Part shown: positions 11,352 to 23,580 of the stretch, in pieces
Numbering within the stretch: the stretch's first letter is position 1
Layout: each line of letters opens with the position of its first letter
Assembly (NCBI GenBank): GCA_011799875.1
Contig: CM022298.1
Coordinates: 195,069,920-195,133,919, forward strand
DNA: 64,000 nucleotides
Direction: 5' to 3'
DNA from: Thinopyrum elongatum
Taxonomy: Eukaryota; Streptophyta; Magnoliopsida; Poales; Poaceae
The notes under the pieces: model-generated
The model's input: the letters and a program-made list of their open reading frames with translations, nothing else
What the model was told of the DNA's origin: nothing
The model's database searches: none
Made by a program: the position numbers and the translations under genes

Positions 11352-12690
11352 ACTCCATTGTATATATGGCCTCTTGTTTGATAGGGTTTCTCGCGCTCGC
11401 TCTCTCACCCTCTCCATATCTAAACAAGATGACAGTGTCCACTCTATCTCTCTTCTCACCGGTGGTCACAGATCCGGCCGGATCCCGTCCGCCGCGGGAG
11501 GTGAGGAGGTCCGGCGTTGATGTTGCCGCCGTCGGCGATGGAGGAAGCCGATGCGCACTGTCCTCTCTGATCCGACGCCGGCGCGGATGAAGGTCCTCCG
11601 CGCCCTTGTTCGCTGTCATCATGTGGGCAGATCCCGCCCGCCCGCCTAAGTCATATCTCGCCCACCTGAGGTATAACTTCTTTTGGATTTCATGCTTCAT
11701 TGTACTCTGCATGCGGGTTTTCTTCTATACCACTACTCCCCAGCTCCCCATGTACAGTAGCGAGGGTTCGTCGGCTGGTCCAACATCACCTATTTTTTAC
11801 TATTATATAGGAAAGGCCACTCCAAAAGTTGTCCTGGTTTATCATTTATGCATCGGTGGAGGTATACATGTTTTTTCGACAAAAAGTACATGGTGGTTGT
11901 GCGGTCATTGTCCATATGCTCCTATTGCTGCTGCTAATCTAAAACTATCACTGGTAAAATGAAGCAATGCCCATGTAGAGGCGTCGATAAATGCTTCTGT
12001 CCTGCTTTAGTTTTTTTTGTATCCTGCTTTAGTTCCCATCAAGATAATCATGATGCTTCTATTTTTTGGTGTATGTTTCATTAATTCTTATTGACAATTA
12101 AGATGCCGCTGTTAATCTTGTTCCACTGCTAAAACAAAGTAATGACACTACTTAAATATCATTTTTTATATTTTTGCAAACAGGGATGCGTATCTCCATA
12201 CTCGGGCATGTCTTCCTCAATTTTAGTGGAACTGCACAAAATTGGATGGCCACTGTTGCTCAGCCTCACTGTCCTCTGCCAAGTGGTTCTTCCTTTCTCG
12301 AGCTTGATTACTGAGAAGAAATAAACCACAGTGAGGATTGTCAAACTTCATTGGTGCCTGACCCAAACTTGATGCCAAAATCGATGATGCATCACCACGA
12401 TGACCTATTGATGCTCATGTTTGCGTCTCATGGTTGCATCGGCTGGTGAAGCTGATCGATGTTCAATGAAGAACGGGATGTCTTCCATCAGTGCTCTTTG
12501 CTTGTTACCACAAAGACGATATCCTTCATCAGTTCATCTTGGAGCAGTCGTTTACGTTGGTGCAATTTTATCACACAATTGGATATGAACCAAATGTTTC
12601 CTCGAAGAAGCATCGACGTTGGTACTAAGAGCAAAAATTTTGTATTGATTTCTAAGCCTTCTCACAACTTTGTCTTCATCTACCCTGTAA
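11352..12690 (+). ncRNA. Tandem transcription-unit family, copy C
   Basis: The TATA region GTATATATGG is near 11,358, after a proximal promoter block (11,060-11,340) that is also recognisable upstream of A (from about 4,170) and D (from about 12,930). The exon ends CTGAG|GTATAACTTC (donor at 11,669). The acceptor GCAAACAG ends at 12,183. The motif TTTAGTGGAACTGCACAAAA is at 12,222-12,241. The 3' block (TCTCACAACTTTGTCTTC) starts near 12,660. The region between donor and acceptor also shares a TTTTTTGGTGTATGTTTCAT phrase with A and D. Confidence 0.4.
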
Positions 12691-12775
12691 TTTTATTTGT
12701 CAAGCTTTTAACTAAATATGTGGTCAGACTTTGATTAAAAATAGGGTGTGGACTAAAAACCCAGATGGAGGTAGT

Positions 12776-12850
12776 AACCCTCCGTTTTTATATACTCTGC
12801 CTATTAGATTTGACTGAAGTCAAACTTTGTAAAGTTTGACCAAGTTTAGG
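12776..12850. mobile_element. Stowaway-type MITE fragment
   Basis: ACCCTCCGTTTTTATATACTC followed by AAGTCAAACTTTGTAAAGTT is the left part of a common Triticeae Stowaway; the matching right end is not seen. It lies between copies C and D. Confidence 0.5.
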
Positions 12851-13144
12851 CTGAACACAACAAACTGTAATTATTGAGAGGGAAAACTGTACATAGTACA
12901 AAATAATTGAAATTAAATTTCTTTATTTGTACACACTCTCACACCTTTCCGATAATTTGGCGCGTGTGTGGTTATTCACTTAACGGAGGGTAGTGTACCG
13001 CACATGAATGACAGGAAGTGCGACCAGGACGCGTGGATCGTTAGTTGATCGTAGTTTTCTTCACTGGCATGTTAAATAAAGAGTTTCGTTTTGTACACAA
13101 TTTAAAATGATTGTTATGGAGAGAAAGAGGAAAAGAAAACCACT

Positions 13145-16100
13145 CCACTATATTAGTACTGTATACGAGTACTACTATATATAAGCTGGAGCCTCAGCGC
13201 TTGTTCGCTAGGGTTTGCACTCTTCACACTCTCGCTGCACTACATATATATATATACACGTTGGAGGCTCAGCGTTCCTTTGCTAGGGTTTGCTCTATTC
13301 ACAATCTCTCACCCTCTTCATCAGATCTAAACAAGACTGCGTTGGCCTCTCTCTCTCTCTCCCCCCTCACAGCTGCTGAAGGAGCCGTCCGGATCCCGTC
13401 GCACCGGGAAGGGGAGGAGGTGCAGCGTTCACTCTATTGCCTTCGGCGAGGGAGGCAATCTACTGCCTGTTGTGCTGTTCTCTTTCACCCAGCGCCTGTG
13501 CGGGAGGGCCTCCGACCACTTCTTCCTCGCTGCCGTACGTAGTGTGGGCAGATCCGGCCTCCCGCCGCACGCCTAGCCACATCCCGACGACCCTAAGGTA
13601 TAACTTTCTTTGAAACCGTATTGCTCTAGCTGCATGCAGATCTTTTTTGATTCTGTAGTCAAATCTAGGTCTTGGTTCAAAGAGGAAAGAAAGGGGGGTG
13701 GGGTGGAGCATGAATCCAGGACATGGTTCAATGAGGAAAGGAAGGAGGGAAAGTAGTACAGACTGGCTATCCAGCCGTTCTGTTGGTCGAAAAGGGAAAA
13801 GGGGGTAACCCAGTACACACATCTGTAAGGAACCGATCTCTTTGTTGAAAAAGGAAAGAAACCGGGTGGTCCGGGAGTTTGTGCAGGACTAGATTTGCTG
13901 CCCTCACATAGGAAAAAGGTTCAAAGAGAACAAATATGGGACCAACACAGATATGCTGCTTGGCAACATACTCTGCATCACCCATTTATACGTGTGGAGG
14001 CACATGGTGCTGGCATGTCCCATGTCCCATACAACTATTTTGCTATTGTTAATCTAAGAATGCCGCTGGAAAATTGAAGCAATGCCACTGTTAAAAGTAA
14101 CTTACATTTTTAATGGATCTTATTTTAAGAGAATGTCTCTGTTAATATGAATCAATGCAACCGTTTTAAAAATGCTACTGTGCTACTTTGTTTTCCATCA
14201 AGATAAGGTAGATGCTTCTTTTTGTCGCCGTATGTTTCATCCTCCTTTATTGGCCAGTAATTGTTTCCTTTTTTGCCTCTGTTAAAATAGGGATATCTAT
14301 TCAACTTGTTGCTATTGCAACCTTTTGCTTCGCTACGCGAAACACTTTCGTTTTAAGACAGTTTTGTGCAGTTCAACTTAAATGTCACACCGGCGACTTT
14401 GCTTGTTTTAGTTGAACTACACAAAACGACATTGGATTTCCTATTCGTGTTGGCAAATTCGTAGTTGATCTTGACCGCGTCATGAAAGGTCAGTATCGGC
14501 CTTCATCCACATGATCGTGCAATGTGCTTTGAGATGATGTGCTACTTGTATTGGTGCTATTTTAAATAAATGTTGAATTGAAGCTATTGAATTGTTGTCT
14601 TTTACCATTAAGTGAACAAAAATGGGACCAACCCAGACATGATGCCTGTTTCTTTGTTACAACAAAACTCTGCATCACCCCCTTTATAAGTCGATGAAAG
14701 CACATGGTGCTGTTGCGCCCACTCTCCCCTGCAACTGTTTATGCTTTTTTGTTAATCTAATGCCACAGGTAAAATTAAGCAATGCCACTCTTAAAATTAA
14801 CTACTGAATCTTAGTTCAAAACTGCAACACTTGTTTTCCATCAAGATAAGGTAGAAATGATACTATCCTGCTTTGTAGTTCTTTCTACATCTTTAACCAA
14901 GGTATTGTTAAGATAATGTCTCTTTTAATATGAAGCAGTTACACTGTTTTAGGAATGGTACTTTCCTGCTTTGTCGTTCTTTATACATGTTGAACCAAGG
15001 TATTTTAAGATAATGTCTCAGTTAATATGAATGAAACACACTGTTTGAGAATTGCTACTGTCCTGCTTTGTTTCCCCTTAAGATAAGGTAGATGTTTTTT
15101 TGTCTGGGAGTATAAGTCATCAACCGTTATTTCTCAGTAATTGTTTGCTTTATACCTATTTGTGCATACAGGGATATCAAAACTTCTGCTCGGTTCTATT
15201 TCGACTTTGATTTTAGTTGAACTGCACAAAAGGGGCCAATGTGTTTAAGGCAAACTGTTGCATTAGTGGGTCCAGTTGGTCTTTCCACTTTGCAGAAAGA
15301 AGCAGTCACTGTTTGTGCTACATTACAGAGGGAATGATCGAGAAGCTTTAGAGTATTAGTAGACGCTGGTGACATGACTAGTCTGCAGAGACCAAGGAAA
15401 ACTCAACAGCACATGGAGTGCAAAATTCACTCCACAAGGAAAAGGTATGACCAAGTCAGTGGCCGACGCAGCTGTAACAAATGAGTTCAGTATCGGCCTT
15501 CATCCACATGGTTGTGCTTTGTTGTGTTGTGCTAATTATATTGTTGTATTGTTATGAATAAATGTTTAATTGAAGCTATTGTATTGCTATCTTTTCCTGT
15601 TAAGATAATGAAGATTATATTTGTGAGCGTATGTTTAATTAACTAGTACCACTATTATATTCATCACACTTTTTCTGTATTTATGCAGACAGGGATGCTC
15701 AGCTTGATTTCAGTGGAACTGCACAAAATGTTCAGATGGTTCGTGTCCTCCATAATACTTTATCATGCACAATACATCGAATGGTTCTCTAATCATTCGT
15801 CGTCACCTTGAGCCACCGGACTATCTACTTGAATGGAGCTGCCAATGTCTTTAAAGCCTTGCAACATATAAATACGAAATCCACCATGCTACGCAAGACA
15901 TTGTTTGATTTCAGTGGAACTGCACAAAAATATAAGCTGGTTAATCCAGCTCCATGTTCCATTGTAATGTGCAAACTGATGACAAATCCCGCTCATTCCA
16001 CAATCATAGGAATTACATATTTTGAATGGGAAAAGCTTGTCAAAGTTTAATCACTGATGTTAGCAAGAAGACATTCGTTTGATATTTTCGAATTGGAAAA

Positions 16101-16262
16101 CCTTGTCAAATTTTTCTCATTGATGTTAGCCAGAAGACATGCATTTGATATTTTGGAATGGGATGCCCTTTTCCGTGAGCAGCGTCAATCATTTTTTCCT
16201 ATTTGTGTGTTCAGTTCAGAAGTAAATATTGGCTCTGATGAGATGCATAATCATGAATGTTG
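13145..16262 (+). ncRNA. Tandem transcription-unit family, copy D (expanded)
   Basis: Longest copy. The first-exon start is itself duplicated: GGAGCCTCAGCG...CTAGGGTTTGC at about 13,188 and GGAGGCTCAGCG...CTAGGGTTTGC at about 13,263. The donor is CTAAG|GTATAACTTT (13,598). Acceptor-like sites are at 14,290, 15,171 and 15,692, each followed by GGGAT or GGAT. The motif appears three times with one or two changes (15,212-15,231; 15,709-15,728; 15,910-15,929). The intron region has several partial repeats (TGCTTTGT...AAGATAA units at about 14,180, 14,840 and 15,060), so the locus grew by internal duplication. A 3' block resembling B is at 16,205-16,250. Frames are short and unshared. Confidence 0.4.
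14361..14427 (+). ncRNA. Short hairpin in copy D, candidate small-RNA precursor
   Basis: The 5' arm at 14,361-14,383 and 3' arm at 14,405-14,427 pair almost completely: one C-A mismatch and a one-base bulge over about 22 positions, with a 21-nt loop. The 5' arm begins GTTTTGTGCAGTTCAACT and is antisense to the exon motif of all copies, with about two mismatches. It sits in the same flanking context as the copy A hairpin (TTTTAAGA before, ATGTCACAC in the loop). The C-A mismatch is at the same place in both. Confidence 0.4.
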
Positions 16263-16780
16263 ACTTACGTATGGTATTTTAAGAGTTCGTTCTGAATGTT
16301 GTCTATGAAATGCCAGGCCTTGTAAGTTTGATTGCAAAATTGAGCTTGGAATGCTGTGGCACGCGGCATCATGAGCTGTTCACCGTGCCTCTTGAGAATA
16401 ATGCTTCGTATTTTTTTGCATGTTGATCTAATGCCAATGATTTGCATGTTAAGAAGATCATCCTCTTCTGTTGTTTCTGTGCTTAAGAAGCTCATCGTCT
16501 TAGGTTTCATTCATAGCCTATACAACAACTAGTTCGGGTAGGCTAGCTAGAGGTGAAACCATATGATCTTCCGACCAACTCATCATCTTACCGTTTCATG
16601 CCGGCTCAGTCTCTCGAAGGTGTTCATAGGGGTGGGTGTTCGTGTGTGCATTCATAGGGATGAGTGTATGCGCGTATGTATGAGCGCTTGCATCTGTACT
16701 ATGTTCAAAAAAGCTTACCGTTTCATGCATAACCTATGTTATAAAATATAAATGTACGGAATAACTTAAATTCTCCGCCC
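16263..16780. other. Intergenic stretch without a recognised gene
   Basis: Short unshared frames, and GTGTGTG/GCGTATGTATGAGCG words near 16,640-16,690 typical of degraded repeats. Nothing supportable is seen. Confidence 0.5.
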
Positions 16781-16965
16781 TTGCAGTCGTAAGAGCATCT
16801 ACCGCCTCCTTTTTCTTTTTAGAAACTAGAGCATCAGCCGGACGCCCGTAACCCGCCTCAAACAACAGGGCGAAGGCCCGGTCACAAAATTCGACCCAGA
16901 CGGGCTCCTAAAACGGGTGTCAAACGCCCAGGCCGACCGGCACCCCTCATATACAGCCCAAATAT

Positions 16966-17175
16966 GCCATGGCCGAGAAGATAACCACCTACGCTATGCT
17001 CATGCCAGAGTATCGGTACCAGATCGAGCAGGATATCCTGGCGAGGCGCGCCACCCGCATCGCTGCAGGGCTGCCTCTGGACTCACCGGAGTCGGATGAG
17101 GAGGAGGAGCTGGCGGAGGAGGAGGAGGGAGAGGAGCAGCAGCCGGCTCCGATGGATTTAAGATTTCTAGTATGA
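16966..17175 (+). pseudogene. Acidic gene-like fragment
   Basis: An open frame starts MAEKITTYAMLMPEYRYQIE and ends in a Glu-rich tail (17,097-17,140). It follows a GC-rich block (16,840-16,960) with AGAGCATC- and CAAACGCCC-type words common at DNA-transposon ends in wheat. The frame resembles nothing I can name. It is probably a captured or transposon-borne coding fragment, since a second decayed frame follows. Confidence 0.3.
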
Positions 17176-17357
17176 GGTATCCGGATGCAGATGAGCAAAT
17201 TTGAGGCTTCACCGGTCAGTGTCCAGCTGTAGATGCAGTAAGCTGCTACACAGCACAGGTTTGCCGTTCTAATCCCGTCTTTTTCTTTTACTTTTTTCTG
17301 ATTAATCCCGTCTTCTTCGCCGGCGAGCTCGCTGAGCTCAGCGAACAGGACCAGACG

Positions 17358-17640
17358 ATGGACAAGGATTCCGACCAGGAGCCGGCGCCACCGCCCGCGC
17401 CGGTTCATGCCGTGTTCACCATAGAGCAGGTGCGGCCGCATTTCGATGCCGTAATGGCGGAAGAGCTACCAGCGCCACCGGTCTCGGTGTTCCGGCAAGC
17501 ACAGGAGGAGCAGTGCTACAACCTCCGTCTCCTCAACGAGCGCCAGCACGCGAAGGGACAAATCACCGGCTAACAGGCGAACGACAATGCCGTCGCGGAC
17601 ATGCTAGCTGATGATCCTGGCTTCCTGGATGAGTAGCGAG
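17358..17640 (+). pseudogene. Broken gene-like frame with two in-frame stops
   Basis: A frame from 17,358 (Pro/Ala-rich, then FTIEQVRPHFDAVMAEELPA) stops at TAA 17,571-17,573. It resumes in the same phase with coding-like composition (ADMLADDPGFLDE) to a second stop near 17,634. Codon use is coding-like while the stops break it, so it is a pseudogene of unknown family. Confidence 0.35.
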
Positions 17641-17679
17641 CGCTATATCAGACCATCCGTATGGCCCGCGAGGCCTTCT

Positions 17680-19742
17680 TCGTCGTCCTTCGAGTTGTTG
17701 CGCTCGCCGTGGCGCCGCCGTCTCGCGTTGTCAACATGGTCAACGAACATGAGGAATCAGGGGATGACTTTACGTGGAGAGGATGACAGTACGGACCCAC
17801 CAGGGCCATAGCCATACGTACGCAAGTGTCTCCTTAATTACAACTATAAAAAATTGCTTCCTCCTGGTTTCCTGACATCACGGTCCCACACAATTGTCAA
17901 CCTATATAGTCAATAAACGAGAGAATTGCACAAGGAGTGGCCGACAGCTGGGACTCAGCAACTCGAGCAGTATTTGTTTTTTGAGGTGTGAGCAGAGTTT
18001 TTCTTCAGCGATGTTTTTTGTTGTTCAGAGGAGCAGGGTATCAACTGGGCGGGCTGTGGCCCGTCTAGCCCAGGCTATTATTTTATGTCGATCAAATATC
18101 CAGTCCAGATATTAATTTTTCAAGGTGAAAATGGCTTGCCCAGGCCCAGCTATACTTTTTTTGAGGAATACCCAACCCATGCCAACTTGTTATTCTCCGG
18201 CCCGCTGGGCTGGAAATCTTTCCTACGAGGGATGCATTAGGCTTGCCAAGAAATGGGTTTAAAAATAATAATAAATGGGCTGTAATTATAAATAATGTAA
18301 TTAGTTTTAGAATTATATTTTTGTGGATTTTTTTTACGGAACCTCGTCAGAGGGCGGGGAGCTCCCGCATTGCATTTTTTTCGATTTTTAAAATTTTAAT
18401 TTCATTAATTGTTGCGTGCAAAATTTCGTTGAATTTTTACCTAATATAAATTTAATTTGAAATTAGGTTTAATATGGCTAGAAATTTTGGGATAAATAAT
18501 ATATAGGATCCCATCAAAATGTGGGAAATCTGGTTGAATTTATAAACCGTTGTCCTGGCTAGAAAAATGGTCTGTAATGTTAACAAACAGTAAATGGGTT
18601 ACAGTAAATTCCATTAGAATTAAGAAATGGGCTGTAAATTATTAGAAATCACAAATGGGCTATATGCGCTCTGCCACAGATGTGATTATCACTTGTGGGC
18701 CTACTAAGTTCACGCGTACGCAGCCGTAAAAAAAAACAAAGTTGACGCGTACGCAAGGCTTTTTCACCTTATTGTCAACACATGATTCTAGCCGCAGTGG
18801 CCGTTGGATGTTCATCCAACGGCTACCGTGCTTCTTCAATCTCAGATATTCTTGCTTCAGCCGCACAAACTACCGCCGGCGGTACCGCCTGCTACCGCCT
18901 CCCGTGGCCGGCTATGCTGCCGCGCAGGCCTCACGGCCCACCCTACTCCCATCGCCGTCCAGGCCATTTCTCTACTCACCAACACCTCCCGTTATTCTCC
19001 GGCGACGGCAGCCTCACACCGCAGCCATACCAGTGAACCCTCGTACTCCCCTCCACGTGGAAAACTGTTGGAAATAATGCATCGACGCATTCATCAGTTC
19101 AAATAATTCCAAGTCTGCTATGCTGCATCAGTTCAAATAATACATGGATGGGTGCTATTAATCTACTCATTTCTGAATCTATGCTGCATGCTTCTAAAGA
19201 AAACCATTTGGTTGTTTAACCTGCTCCTGTACGTACTAGTTAAAGGAATTAAATTAATGACAAATTATGTATTGTTTGTAACAGAAACAACTGTTGAGTC
19301 TTCCCCGGCTCCGGGTCAATCCCTTCCTATGCCTCGCCATCGTCCACCGCCTTGTGCTCTCGGCGCGATGTGGTCAACATGGTCAAGGAACGACTTCCAT
19401 CAGAAGAGGACTGACGTGGAGAGGCTGGCAGCTGGGTCCACGGCCGCACACAAGGAAGTGCCTCCTTATTACGCGCAAAACAAATGATTCCTCCGCCTGC
19501 TTGCTGGGACCCACCTTATTTGGAGGCTGACTTGTGGGCCTACTAAGTTGACGCGGACGAAGCGCTGTGTCAACTTAGTCAATAATAAACGATTCTAGCT
19601 ACAGTGACCGTAGGATGTCAATCCAACGGCCAAGCTGCCTCTTCAACCTCTGGTCTTCTTGCTCCAGCTGCCCAAACCAGCGCCGGCCGTACCGCCTGCT
19701 CCTGCCTCCCGTGGCCGGCTATGCTGCCGCGCAGGCCTCACC
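17680..19742. repeat. CACTA-like tandem repeat region, left of the copia insertion
   Basis: A unit of roughly 0.85 kb recurs: ACTTGTGGGCCTACTAAGTT, then CCGTTGGATGT...ATCCAACGGC, a GC-rich block GTGGCCGGCTATGCTGCCGC, then GAGTCTTCCCCGG and GGAAGTGCCTCCTTATTAC. One copy spans about 18,680-19,527. A second starts at 19,528 and resumes at 28,293 after the copia element. A partial copy lies at 17,680-17,880. AT-rich sequence with TAAATGGGCTGTAA words fills 18,130-18,660. It is tentatively the inner part of the CACTA element whose end is at 30,361. Confidence 0.5.
19071..19288. mobile_element. 218-bp insertion with 8-bp target duplication
   Basis: AACTGTTG occurs directly before (19,063-19,070) and after (19,289-19,296) this AT-rich segment, which interrupts an otherwise continuous match to the other repeat copy near 28,405. 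An 8-bp duplication fits hAT elements, but I see no clear terminal inverted repeats, so the class is open. Confidence 0.5.
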
Positions 19743-21466
19743 TGAAGGAAATATGCCCTAGAGGCAATAATAAAGTTGTTATTTATATTTCCTTATATCA
19801 TGATAAATGTTTATTATTCATGCTAGAATTGTATTAACTGGAAACTTAATACATGTGTGAATACATAGACAAAACACCGAGTCCCTAGTAAGCCTCTACT
19901 AGACTAGCTCGTTAATCAAAGATGGTTAAGTTTCCTAACCATAGACATGTGTTGTCATTTGATGAATGGGATCACATCATTAGGAGAATGATGTGATGGA
20001 CAAGACCAATCCGTTAGCTTAGCATAATGATCGTTAAGTTTATTGCTATAGCTTTCTTCATGACTTATACATGTTCCTCTGACTATGAGATTATGCAACT
20101 CCCGAATACCGGAGGAACACTTAGTGTGCTATCAAACGTCACAACGTAACTGGGTGATTATAAAGATGCTCTACAGGTGTCTCCGATGGTGTTTGTTGAG
20201 TTGGCATAGATCGAGATTAGGATTTGTCACTCCGATTGTCGGAGAGGTATCTCTGGGCCCTCTCGGTAATGCACATCATATGAAGCCTTGCAAGCAATGT
20301 GACTAATGAGTTAGTTACGGGATGATGCATTACGGAACGAGTAAAGAGACTTGCCAGTAACGAGATTGAACTAGGTATGATGATACCGACGATCGAATCT
20401 CGGGCAAGTAACATACCGATGACAAAGGGAATAACGTATGTTGTTATGCGGTTTGACCGATAAAGATCTTCATAGAATATGTAGGAGCCAATATGAGCAT
20501 CCAGGTTCCGCTATTGGTTATTGACCGGAGAAGTGTCTCGGTCATGTCTACATAGTTCTCGAACCCGTAGGGTCCGCACGCTTAATGTTCGATGACGATT
20601 TGTATTATGAGTTTATGTGATTTGATGACCGAAGGTTGTTCGGAGTCCCGGATGAGATCACGGACATGACGAGGAGTCTCGAAATGATCGAGCCGTAAAG
20701 ATCGATATATTGGAAGGCTATATTCGGACATCAGAAAGGTTCCGAGTGATTTGGGTATTTTTCGGAGTACCGGAGAGTTACGGGAATTCGTATTGGGCCT
20801 TAATGGGCCATACGGGAAAGGAGAGAAAGGCCTCAAGGGTGGCCGCGCGCCCCCCCAATGGACTGGTCCGAATTGGACTAGGAAGGGGGGGCGCCCCCTT
20901 CCTTCCTTCTCCTTCTCCCTTCCCCTTTTCCTACTCCATGTGGGAGGTGGAATCCTACTAGGACTAGGGAGTCCTAGTAGGACTCCACACTTTGGGCGCG
21001 CCCTATGAGGGCCGGCCTCCTCCTCCCTCCCTCCTTTATATACAGGGGCAGGGGAGCACCCTAGAACACACAAGTTGATTGTTTTTAGCCGTGTGCGGTG
21101 CCCCCCTCCACAGATTTTCACCTCGGTCATATTTTCGGAGAGCTTAGGCGAAGTCCTGCCGGAATCACTTCATCATCACCGTCACCACGCCGTTGTGCTG
21201 ACGGAACTCTCCCTCGGCCTTAGCTGGATCAAGAGTTCGAGGGACATCACCGAGCTGAACGTGTGCAGATCGCGGAGGTGCCGTGCGTTCGGTACTTGAT
21301 CGGTTGGATCGCGAAGACGTTCGACTACATCAACCGCGTTACTAAAACGCTTCCGCTTTCGGTCTACGAGGGTACGTGGACACACTCTCCCGCTCGTTGC
21401 TATGCATCACCTAGATAGATCTTGCGTGTTTGTAGGAATTTTTTTGAAATACTACGTTCCCCAACA
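19743..21466 (+). repeat. 5' LTR of the copia element
   Basis: Begins TGAAGGAAATATGCCCTAG and ends ACGTTCCCCAACA. It contains a TATATA promoter region (CCTTTATATACAGGGG near 21,033). Confidence 0.95.
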
Positions 21467-21467
21467 G

Positions 21468-21482
21468 TGGCATCATGAGCTA
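21468..21482 (+). other. Primer-binding site of the copia element
   Basis: TGGCATCATGAGCTA starts one base after the 5' LTR and corresponds to the initiator-tRNA-Met type site usual in this family. Confidence 0.8.
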
Positions 21483-22719
21483 GGTCTATGCGTAGATGAT
21501 ATGCACGAGTAGAACACAAAGGAGTTGTGGACGTGGGTGTATACATATTGCTTGCCGTTACTAGTTGATTCTTGATTCGGCGGTATTGTGAGATGAAGCG
21601 GCCCGGACCGACAGTACGCGTACGCTTACACGAGACTGGTTTCGCCGCTGCGAGCACTCGTTGCTTAAAGGTGACTGGCGGGTGTCTGTCTCTCTCACTT
21701 TAGTTGAATCGGTTTCAATGAAGAGGGTTCTTTTAGAAGATCAAAAAGCAATCACTACACCACGTTGTGGGTTTGATGCGTAGGTAAGAACGGTTCTTGC
21801 TCGAAGCCCGTAGGAGCCACGTAAAACTTGCAACAACAAAGTAGAGGACGTCTAACTTGTTTTTGCAGGGCTTGCTGTGATGTGATATGGTCAAGACATG
21901 ATGTGATGATCATGTTTTGTAACAGAGTTATCGGCAACTGGCAGGAGCCATATGGTTGTCGCTTTATTGTATGCAATGCAATCACCATGTAATTGTTTTT
22001 ACTTTATCACTAAGCGGTAGCGATAGTCGTAGAAGCAATAGTTGGCGAGACGACAACGATGCTACGATGGAGATCAAGGTGTCACGCCGGTGACGATGGA
22101 GATCATGATGGTGCTTCGATGATGGAGATCAAGAGCACAAGATGATGACGGCCATATCATGTCACATATTGAATTGCATGTGATGTTAATCCTTTTATGC
22201 ATCTTATTTTGCTTAGTACGGCGGTAGCATTATAAGATGATCTCTCACTAAATTTCAAGGTACAAGTGTTCTCCATGAGTATGCACCGTTGCGAAAGTTC
22301 GTCTTGCCGAGACACCACGTGATGATCAGGTGTGATAAGCTCTACGTTCAAATACAACGGGTGCAAGCCAGTTTTGCACACGCAGAATACTCGGGTTAAA
22401 CTTGACGAGCCTAGCATATGCAGATATGGCCTCGGAACACTGAGACCGAAAGGTCGAACGTGAATCATATAGTAGATATGATCAACATAGTGATGTTCAC
22501 CATTGAAAACTACTCCATCTCACGTGATGATCGGACATGGTTTAGTTGATTTGGATCACGTGATCACTTAGATGATTAGAGGGATGTCTATCTAAGTGGG
22601 AGTTCTTAAGTAATATGATTAATTGAACTTTAATTTATCATGAACTTAGTCCTGGTAGTATTTGCAAATTATGTTGTAGATCAATAGCTCGCGTATAGCT
22701 CCCCTGTTTTATTTTTGAT

Positions 22720-23580
22720 ATGTTCCTAGAGAAAACTAAGTTGAAAGATGATAGTAGCAATGATGCGGACTGGTTCCGTGATCTGAGGTTTATCCTCATT
22801 GCTGCACAGAAGAATTATGTCCTTGATGCACCGCTAGGTGACAGAACTATTGCAGGAGCAGATGCAGACGTTATGAATGTTTGACAAGCTTGGTATGATG
22901 ACTACTTGATAGTTTAGTGCACCATGCTTTATGGCTTAGAACTGGGACTTCAAAAACATTTTTGAACGACATGGAGCATATGAGATGTTCCAAGAGCTGA
23001 AATCGGTATTTTAGACTCATGCCCGTGTCGAGAGGTATGAGACCTCTGACAAGTACTTCGCCTACAAGATGGAGGAGAATAGCTCAACCAGTGAGCATGT
23101 GCTCAGAATGTCTGAGTACTACAGTTGCTTGAATCAAGTGGGAGTTAATCTTCCGGATAAGATAGTAATTGACAGAATTCTCTAGTCACTATCACCAAGT
23201 TACTGGAACTTCGTGATGAACTATAATATGCAAGGGATGACAAAAATGATTCCCGAGCTCTTCGTGATGCTGAAATCAACGAAGGTAGAAATCAAGAAAG
23301 AGCATCAAGTGTTGATGGTTAACAAGACCACTAGTTTCAAGAATAAGGGCAAAGGGAAGAAGGGGAACTTCAAGAAGAATAGCAAGCAAGTTGCTACTCC
23401 CGGGAAGAAGCCCAAGTCTGGACCTAAGCCTGAAACTGAGTGCTTCTACTGCAAAGGGACTGCTCACTGGAAGCGGAACTGCCCCAAGTATTTGGCGGAT
23501 AAGAAGGATGGCAAAGTGAACAAAGGTATATTTGATATACATGTTATTGATGTGTATTTTACTAGTGTTCATAGTAGCCC
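22720..23580 (+). pseudogene. copia gag, broken
   Basis: The capsid precursor region. A frame with DADWFRDLRFILIAAQKNY matches the start of the gag capsid domain, followed by several stops (for example TGA near 22,882) and frame changes. The end is open from 23,213 and holds the CCHC zinc knuckle CFYCKGTAHWKRNC (about 23,440-23,482) in a Lys-rich context. Protein needed to package element RNA would not be made intact. Confidence 0.85.
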
